From assembly GCA_902788205.1 (NCBI GenBank), contig CADAJJ010000041.1, positions 1-33,712 of the forward strand: a DNA stretch of 33,712 nt, written 5' to 3'. The number at the start of each line of letters is the position of its first letter. Position 1 is the first letter of the stretch. The position numbers and the translations under genes are program-made. A model generated the notes under the pieces. It did no database searches and had not been told where the DNA came from. It saw only the letters and a list, made by a program, of their open reading frames with translations. Positions 30,594 through 33,712 of this stretch are shown here, in pieces. This stretch comes from RUG023 sp900315435. GTDB taxonomy: Bacteria; Spirochaetota; Spirochaetia; Sphaerochaetales; Sphaerochaetaceae.

Positions 30594-31966
30594 GCTTGGG
30601 GATATATTACCACAATTTCGGTATATTGATTCGGTATTGAAGAGATGGAGAGCAAGTCGCCACGCCCATAGAAAAGGCCGAGCCGCTGGCGGATATTGTC
30701 GAGCCCGATTCCGTTGCCTTTCCCGGGAGCGCCGTCCTTGAACCCTACCCCGTTGTCCCGGATGGAGACCACGAGGGAATGGCCCTCGACACGGGCTTTG
30801 ATGGCAATCCGGAAAGGACCTTCCCTTTGTTCGGTAAACCCGTGCTTCATACTGTTCTCCACCAAGGGCTGGATGCTCATGGGCAGAATCGGGAGCGCAC
30901 CGGCGGATCCGATATCGAACTCCGCCTCGATCTTCCGCTCATGGCAGGAACGCTGGATGTAGAGGTACTTCCGCACGATGCCAATCTCGTCGTCAAGGCT
31001 GACCATGTCGTCGCCCATATCCAGGGAATACCGGAGAATGCCTCCGGTCGCCTCCACCAGGTTCATCACCACCTCGGGTCCTTCCACCAAGCTGGCAACC
31101 CCAATCTGGTGTAACGCATTGAAAAGGAAATGGGGATTGACTTGACCGCGCAGAGCCCTCATACGGGCATCGACCAAGGCTCGTTCTGTCTCGACTTGAT
31201 GGCGGAGCCTGTCCACGTATCCGTGCAGCTCCTGCTTCACGTGGTTGATGCCAGAAAACAGCATGGCGAATTCCGTAAATCGCGCGTCCGTCAGGTCGGA
31301 TACCGCCCAGTCATGATGAGACAGGCGGGAAAGCGTTTGCAGGGAACGTGAGACCGAATGTTCCAAATGCCGCACAAGATGGATGAAAGCAAAGACAATC
31401 AACGTGATGGCAACTATCAGTAGCAGGAGTATCCATCTCAGTTGCCGTTCCGATTCCTGCATCCGGGAAAACGAGTCCCGCGACGAGCTGTCAATATCAC
31501 TCTGGATAAACCGCTGGGTACTGCCTGCGTGGGCGGCAAGACCGTTCAGGATATAGCCGGTCAAAAGGAACAAATCTGCAGTCGAAGCCTTGGAAACGGT
31601 GTCCGAGAGCGTGTCGCGCTGTGTCTCGTTAAACCAGGCAAGCCGTCTAAGCGTTCCCCACCCGTCGGGTCCAAGCCCGTCGTGCGCCTCGCATCGCGCG
31701 ACCATTCCGTCCAAATCCCTGCTGCGCGCAAGGTATCGGTCGAGATATTCCGGATTCCATTCGTGCCGGTAACTCGCCAGCACCTCCTGCATGTCGCTGA
31801 GGATGACGAGCAACTGGCTGTCGTCACTCACCCTGCTGGCAAAGGAGAGTTGCACGGATTCTTCGCGCCGCAGGCTTCTCCAAGAAAAAAGGAAGGATCC
31901 CAAAAGCACCAAGACGGAGAGGGTCCCCAATACGGTCAGATACGAGGAGATTCGACGGGTATGCAT
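30590..31966 (-). CDS. YesM-type sensor histidine kinase
   Basis: A 458-aa membrane kinase: helix one at 8-28, an extracytoplasmic sensor region of about 150 residues, helix two at 177-198, a HAMP-like linker, then the His_kinase domain with phosphoacceptor H279 in RGQVNPHFLFNALHQ and the ATP-binding domain (LPMSIQPLVENSMKHGF, VSIRDNGVGFKDGAPGKG, GIGLDNIRQRLGLFYG). It begins the two-component/TRAP/sulfatase operon and faces a divergent defence-like remnant. The sensor region resembles no ligand domain I can name. Confidence 0.92.
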   Translation of the reverse strand: MHTRRISSYLTVLGTLSVLVLLGSFLFSWRSLRREESVQLSFASRVSDDSQLLVILSDMQEVLASYRHEWNPEYLDRYLARSRDLDGMVARCEAHDGLGPDGWGTLRRLAWFNETQRDTLSDTVSKASTADLFLLTGYILNGLAAHAGSTQRFIQSDIDSSSRDSFSRMQESERQLRWILLLLIVAITLIVFAFIHLVRHLEHSVSRSLQTLSRLSHHDWAVSDLTDARFTEFAMLFSGINHVKQELHGYVDRLRHQVETERALVDARMRALRGQVNPHFLFNALHQIGVASLVEGPEVVMNLVEATGGILRYSLDMGDDMVSLDDEIGIVRKYLYIQRSCHERKIEAEFDIGSAGALPILPMSIQPLVENSMKHGFTEQREGPFRIAIKARVEGHSLVVSIRDNGVGFKDGAPGKGNGIGLDNIRQRLGLFYGRGDLLSISSIPNQYTEIVVIYPQA

Positions 31967-32019
31967 GGTTCGATTCTACTCTGCCATCGCATTGGGATGC
32001 ACTATCCTTCATGGCGCAA

Positions 32020-32040
32020 AACCGTAAACATTTTACGGTT
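32020..32040. promoter_or_regulatory. Perfect 9-bp inverted repeat in divergent region
   Basis: AACCGTAAA (32020-32028), CAT, TTTACGGTT (32032-32040). It lies between the divergent kinase gene (start 31966) and the AAA ATPase remnant (start 32088), overlapping where a rightward promoter would be, so it looks like an operator. On the plus strand a T-rich but interrupted stretch (ATTATTTATT) follows, so a terminator is a weaker alternative. Confidence 0.45.
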
Positions 32041-32087
32041 ATTATTTATTCGGCGGACACCAGTATGCTTTGAGCGGGAGGCCTGCG

Positions 32088-33226
32088 ATGCTGAAACAGT
32101 TCTCTGTCAGAAATTTCAAGAACTTCTCCGATACAATTGCATTGGATTTGCGTTCCGGACGATACACCTTCAACAAGGGAAACGACCATAATGGAATCCT
32201 GAAAAATGCAATCATCTATGGGTATAACGCCTGCGGAAAGTCAAACCTGGCGCTGGCTTTGTTCGATATCGTCGCATCAGTAACAGACACATGGTTCGGT
32301 GCAAGCAAATACCTGGATTACCAGAATGTCCACCACCAGAATACGCCTGCCGAGTCTTCCTACTGTTTCATGTTTGGCGACGATGAATTGGTATATTCCT
32401 ATCAGAAGGCAAACTGACAAAGCATGCTTTCGGAAACATTGTCCATCAACGGCAAGACCATGCTTGTATTTCATCGTCAAACCGGGAAATTCCAACAATC
32501 TTTCGCGGAGCAGAATCCCTTGACCCCATATCGCCAACCCCACACTGGCGGCTGTCAAATACATCAGGGCAAATGCTTCTCTCGACCCCCACAACAAAGA
32601 CAACCAGGTCTTTTTGGCTTTCTGCCAATTTGTTGACAGAATGTTGCTTTTCTGGTGTTTGCAAGACCGCTCCTATGTCGGAGATGAAACAGGAAGGGCC
32701 GACCTATTCATCTGCAATGAAGGCCATCTCGACCGTTACAATGATTTCCTCAAAGATATGGGTATTGACCGCCACATCGTTGCCCAGACGCATGCCTGAT
32801 GGCACGATACTCCCATATTATGATTTTGGAAACAACCATTTACTTCCCTACCAAGGCTCCACCATGTCCAATGGGGAAAGTTCCCTCATGTTGTTCCTCT
32901 ATTGGCTGGTGGAAATCGAGGATACGCAAAGCCCGTCTCTTGTCGTTATCGATGAGTTTGATGCATTCTATCACATCAAACTCTCGAGAAAGCTCATGCA
33001 AATATTGCAGAAAAGGGTCAGTGGTCAAGTTATCCTGACCACCCACAATGGTACGTTGATCAGCAATGAAATGCTTAGGCCCGATTTGTATTTCTTTTTG
33101 AAAAACAACCGAATTCAGGCATTCGACAAGATTGCCGGCAAGGAAATCCGGGAAGCGCACAATCTCCGGCGCATGTTCGATGCAGGGGGGTTTTTGACCC
33201 GGAATAAGGAAGACAAACGTGGATGA
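32088..33226 (+). pseudogene. AAA/ABC-type ATPase (AAA_15/AAA_21, defence-like), three lesions
   Basis: A broken gene for a protein of about 375 aa. It starts at ATG 32088 (GGGAGG upstream) with MLKQFSVRNFKNFSDTIALD and Walker A YGYNACGKSNLALALFD. An in-frame TGA at 32415-32417 interrupts it; the same frame goes on (MLSETLSINGKTMLVFH) to about 32520. A one-base insertion in the CCCC at 32524-32527 moves it to a frame reading IANPTLAAVKYIRANASLD, which stops at 32797. A second one-base shift near 32785 leads to RMPDGTILPYYDFG, STMSNGESSLMLFLYWL (signature-like), Walker B SPSLVVIDEFDAFYH and switch histidine VILTTHNGTLISN, ending at TGA 33226. Such ATPases, alone or with a TOPRIM or nuclease partner, act in phage defence. 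The DNA is visibly more AT-rich than its neighbours, suggesting acquisition. Confidence 0.75.
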
Positions 33227-33518
33227 AGCAATCTTGGTCATCACAGAAGGAAAACGTCCCGAATGCAACATCGTGGACCAGTTGGCCAGACTCATTCACA
33301 AGAAAAATGCAACAGTCTATCGGCATTCAGACCTGCTGACATTGATTGCTACCATCGAGAAAGACGAACATCCGGATTACGGGACTTATCTTCGGGGTGT
33401 ATCGGTAGCAGGGAAAGACTTGCCTCTATTTTCTCTCGTCTGTCTGGCACCACTCGGCATTCCCCTCAATCCAGCACCTCTTCCTTCCAGTCCTGGACGG
33501 TGTGCCCCGTGGAACTGA
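33219..33518 (+). CDS. TOPRIM/RloB-like partner protein, probably truncated
   Basis: The frame starts at GTG 33219, overlapping the ATPase end by 8 bases. The first 65 residues look genuine: AILVITEGKRPECNIVDQLA has the glutamate-rich EGKRPE turn seen at the start of TOPRIM-like and RloB-type partners of defence ATPases, then YRHSDLLTLIATIEKDEHPD. After about residue 66 (YGTYLRG) the sequence becomes low-quality (PLGIPLNPAPLPSSP) and runs antisense into the convergent gene, so the original C-terminal part, normally another 100 or more residues, is probably lost. The family call is tentative. Confidence 0.4.
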   Translation: MDEAILVITEGKRPECNIVDQLARLIHKKNATVYRHSDLLTLIATIEKDEHPDYGTYLRGVSVAGKDLPLFSLVCLAPLGIPLNPAPLPSSPGRCAPWN

Positions 33519-33712
33519 AGGCGATGCCCAAGAGGTGGATCGTCTTTCCCTTCTCCAGCCGAAACTTGTCGGCGTAGCGCTTCTCCTTGATCTGCCTTAA
33601 TGCTGTCTCGGCACTCTTGTCCACCTTGTACTCCATCACGTACACATGCTCCCCCGCAACGACGGACAGGTCGATCCGCCCCTCGCTGGTACGCTCCTCG
33701 ACGGCCGCCACC
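33466..33712 (-). CDS. C-terminal part of DUF1703/PD-(D/E)XK nuclease-family protein (partial)
   Basis: The gene enters from the right edge, and its last 81 residues are seen, to TGA 33468-33466. They hold the PD-(D/E)XK-like core of the DUF1703 domain: EGRIDLSVVAGEHVYVMEYK with the acidic D and the E-x-K, then ALRQIKEKRYADKFR and IHLLGIAFSSTGHTVQDW. The full proteins usually have an N-terminal AAA-ATPase-like domain of about 400 residues, which would lie outside the window. Such genes occur in many paralogous copies in Bacteroidetes and spirochaetes; their role is not established. It converges on, and slightly overlaps, the TOPRIM-like frame. Confidence 0.75.
   Translation of the reverse strand, partial: VAAVEERTSEGRIDLSVVAGEHVYVMEYKVDKSAETALRQIKEKRYADKFRLEKGKTIHLLGIAFSSTGHTVQDWKEEVLD

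Noticed and set aside
32415..32417. In-frame TGA in the AAA ATPase read as selenocysteine
   Set aside because: I saw no SECIS-like stem directly downstream, the family has no cysteine or selenocysteine expected there, and two further frame shifts follow.
32088..33518. An intact two-gene anti-phage system
   Set aside because: The ATPase is interrupted at three places and the partner seems to lack its C-terminal half, so an active system is unlikely as sequenced.

Overview
The window looks like chromosomal DNA of a moderately GC-rich, anaerobic, sugar-fermenting spirochaete, most like Sphaerochaeta or a relative. This is an inference from style: exported proteins begin with short MKK/MRKK leaders followed by FANGSSE- or AQGGKE-type processed ends, and the neighbourhood is dense in carbohydrate transport and catabolism. 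No marker gene or database search supports a species name. I saw no rRNA, tRNA, CRISPR array or intact insertion sequence.

Left part (1-9080). A truncated reading frame enters from the left edge. A 26-codon hydrophobic ORF with its own promoter and ribosome binding site lies on the minus strand. Then comes an argR-pgi pair with ARG-box-like palindromes over its promoter. A chain of hairpins follows pgi. A minus-strand pair encodes an unsaturated-glycuronyl hydrolase (GH88/GH105) and a HAD phosphatase. Divergent to it is a three-gene ABC importer of the FbpABC/AfuABC type (binding protein, fused double permease, ATPase). A small exported protein with an apparently leaderless mRNA closes the region.

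Middle (9082-16865). On the minus strand, a DUF1858 redox protein, an unknown 198-aa protein and a hemerythrin form a tight operon with a palindrome upstream, probably for oxygen or nitric oxide stress. Next is a NitT/TauT-type ABC importer (minus), divergent from a membrane histidine kinase with a NarL-type regulator. A second, short-type phosphoglucose isomerase (minus) shares its stop codon with that regulator and is divergent from the next operon.

Catabolic operon (17085-24611). A LacI-type regulator is followed by phosphofructokinase, a broken glucosamine-6-phosphate deaminase-like gene, NagA, class II aldolase, a triose-phosphate isomerase variant and a LarA (lactate racemase)-like protein. 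Most junctions overlap by 1 to 4 bases. Together with the divergent isomerase this could take an N-acetyl-hexosamine 6-phosphate to triose phosphates. However, several enzymes carry non-standard residues, so a different phosphorylated sugar is possible. This is the most interesting system in the window.

Right part (24743-33712). A secreted beta-rich protein is followed by a six-gene minus-strand operon: YesM/YesN-type two-component system, TRAP transporter DctP-DctQ-DctM, and a cytoplasmic sulfatase. This suggests sensing, import and desulfation of a small sulfated solute. At the right edge is a more AT-rich remnant of a defence-like AAA ATPase with a TOPRIM-like partner, decayed by one stop and two frameshifts. 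It abuts the end of a DUF1703/PD-(D/E)XK nuclease-family gene cut by the window edge.
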